Assembly (NCBI GenBank): GCA_937967875.1
Contig: CALBTQ010000710.1
Coordinates: forward strand, 1-6,953
DNA length: 6,953 nt
Origin: an uncultured Pseudomonadota bacterium
Lineage (GTDB): Bacteria > Lernaellota > Lernaellaia > Lernaellales > Lernaellaceae
Direction: 5' to 3'
Made by a program: the position numbers and the translations under genes. Of the stretch, positions 6,174 through 6,953 are shown in pieces (within the stretch, counting starts at the first letter, position 1; each line of letters opens with the position of its first letter). Under the pieces are notes generated by a model that was given only the letters and a program-made list of their open reading frames with translations, was not told the origin of the DNA and searched no databases.

Positions 6174-6953
6174 TCATCGCGGCAGCGGCTCGGCGCCTTC
6201 AACCAGGATATTATAATACGGCAAATAGAGATAAATTTTATCTCGTTTTTTATTACTGATCTCTTCGAGCAAGCCCAGTTCAATCAAGGCATTGACGGCG
6301 CTGCGCGCCGTGGGATGCGTCACCTCAAGTTCGTGGGACACATTGGCGACAGTCAGCATCGGGCGTCTCTGTATATATTGATGCACGCGCAAAGCCGTGC
6401 CTGAAAGGCGGCCGAGCGATTCAATTTTTTTCCTATCTTCATCGAAGCGGCGCAAAATGGCCTTGGCCGTTTCGGTCGCCTGCCGGGACGTTTCATACAC
6501 TCCCTGCATGAAAAACCGAAGCCATTCGCGCCATTTTCCCTCTGTGCGCACCTGCTGCAAATGACGATAATATTCCTCTCGGTTGGTCTTGAAATATAGA
6601 CTCAAATACAATAGCGGCTCACTCAAAACATCCTCGGAACAAAGCAACAAGGTAATGAGCAAGCGGCCGAGTCGACCATTGCCGTCCAAAAACGGGTGAA
6701 TGGTTTCGAACTGCACGTGCGCCAGCGCCGCCTTGATTAACACCGGCGTTCGGCTGGGAATGTCCTGCAGAAATTTCTCCAGGTTATCCAGACAGTCCAT
6801 CAGATATTCCGGCGGCGGGGGAACGTACCTCGCCAGACCCGGTCGCGAACCGCCGATCCAATTTTGCGAACGGCGAAATTCGCCCGGCCCCTTTTGGCTC
6901 CCGCGCCCTTTCGCCAACAACACCCCGTGAATTTCGCGGAGCAATCGCAAGGA
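6174..6953 (-). CDS. Fic-family protein (AMP transferase), 5'-truncated by the window edge
   Basis: The C-terminal 259 residues are visible; the frame is open past 6953 (S-L-R-L-L-R-E-I-H-G-V-L-L), so the start lies outside. The segment 'P-G-E-F-R-x-S-Q-N-W-I-G-G' and the catalytic motif H-P-F-L-D-G-N-G-R-L-G-R (complement of 6663-6698) are intact. His, the Asp/Glu position (D), the anion-binding GNGR and the final Arg are all present, so the domain should transfer AMP (or another phosphate-containing moiety) from a nucleotide to a protein hydroxyl. The last roughly 75 residues (about 6200-6410) form a winged helix ('L-T-V-A-N-V-S-H-E-L-E-V-T-H-P-T-A-R-S-A-V-N-A-L-I-E-L-G-L-L'), a common Fic arrangement. 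The Fic_N part, which normally carries the inhibitory S/T-x-x-x-E-G/N helix, is off the edge, so self-inhibition cannot be judged. The gene is AT-richer than its neighbours, especially at its 3' end, suggesting horizontal origin. Confidence 0.92.
   Translation of the reverse strand, partial: SLRLLREIHGVLLAKGRGSQKGPGEFRRSQNWIGGSRPGLARYVPPPPEYLMDCLDNLEKFLQDIPSRTPVLIKAALAHVQFETIHPFLDGNGRLGRLLITLLLCSEDVLSEPLLYLSLYFKTNREEYYRHLQQVRTEGKWREWLRFFMQGVYETSRQATETAKAILRRFDEDRKKIESLGRLSGTALRVHQYIQRRPMLTVANVSHELEVTHPTARSAVNALIELGLLEEISNKKRDKIYLYLPYYNILVEGAEPLPR

Noticed and set aside
6210..6238. A minus-strand TATAAT (complement of 6210-6215) as a promoter for the small lipoprotein
   Set aside because: The -10 is perfect, but no -35 resembling TTGACA exists at 16-18 nt and no extended -10 is present; the area is AT-rich coding sequence.
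6155..6283. A longer start for the small lipoprotein at 6283
   Set aside because: It would place 43 residues ahead of a textbook lipoprotein signal and overlap the Fic gene; GGAGGGGA sits right before 6154.

Overview
This window comes from a GC-rich, Gram-negative, diderm bacterium. Two predicted lipoproteins, strongly G/C-biased third codon positions and long empty antisense frames support that. The gene set resembles deltaproteobacterial-grade or related uncultured lineages, but this is a loose inference and no gene fixes the taxon. There are no RNA genes, no transposase and no CRISPR array proven within the window.

Layout. Positions 1-340 hold no gene. They are a repeat-like, hairpin-rich stretch with two 28-nt tandem units and several short perfect inverted repeats. 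The stretch abuts a 41-codon remnant (341-466) that looks like the tail of a polysaccharide-export-type ABC ATPase whose body is missing. Next comes a run of plus-strand genes: a large surface lipoprotein combining a YncE/YVTN beta-propeller with an alkaline-phosphatase-superfamily phosphoesterase (529-2988); a small acidic cytosolic protein of unknown role (3021-3497); a HAD-superfamily hydrolase (3576-4268) whose stop overlaps the start of a DUF89/ARMT1-like metal-dependent phosphatase (4265-5137); and a small winged-helix-like protein with a charged tail (5194-5652). Two minus-strand genes converge on this block: a short lipoprotein (5636-6154), whose last codons overlap the winged-helix gene by 17 nt, and a 5'-truncated Fic-family AMP transferase with a C-terminal winged helix (6174-6953, running off the right edge).

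How they fit together. The HAD/DUF89 pair is the clearest functional unit: two small phosphatases, translationally coupled by ATGA, of the kinds that clean up damaged or side-product phosphometabolites. The large lipoprotein is probably an exported phosphomonoesterase or phosphodiesterase and is likely co-transcribed with the small acidic gene 32 nt downstream. Three plus-strand transcription units each have a sigma70-like promoter of very similar geometry: TTGCGC or TTGACA, a 16-17 nt spacer, a T-A-rich -10 and a predicted leader of only about 15-25 nt. Two of them use the same -10 hexamer, TAAGCT. The Fic gene is visibly AT-richer than its neighbours and may be horizontally acquired.

I did not find a convincing undescribed multi-gene system. 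The best leads are the coupled HAD/DUF89 pair with its unusual D-F-N-G HAD motif, the repeat block joined to a decapitated ABC gene, and the Fic-lipoprotein pair.
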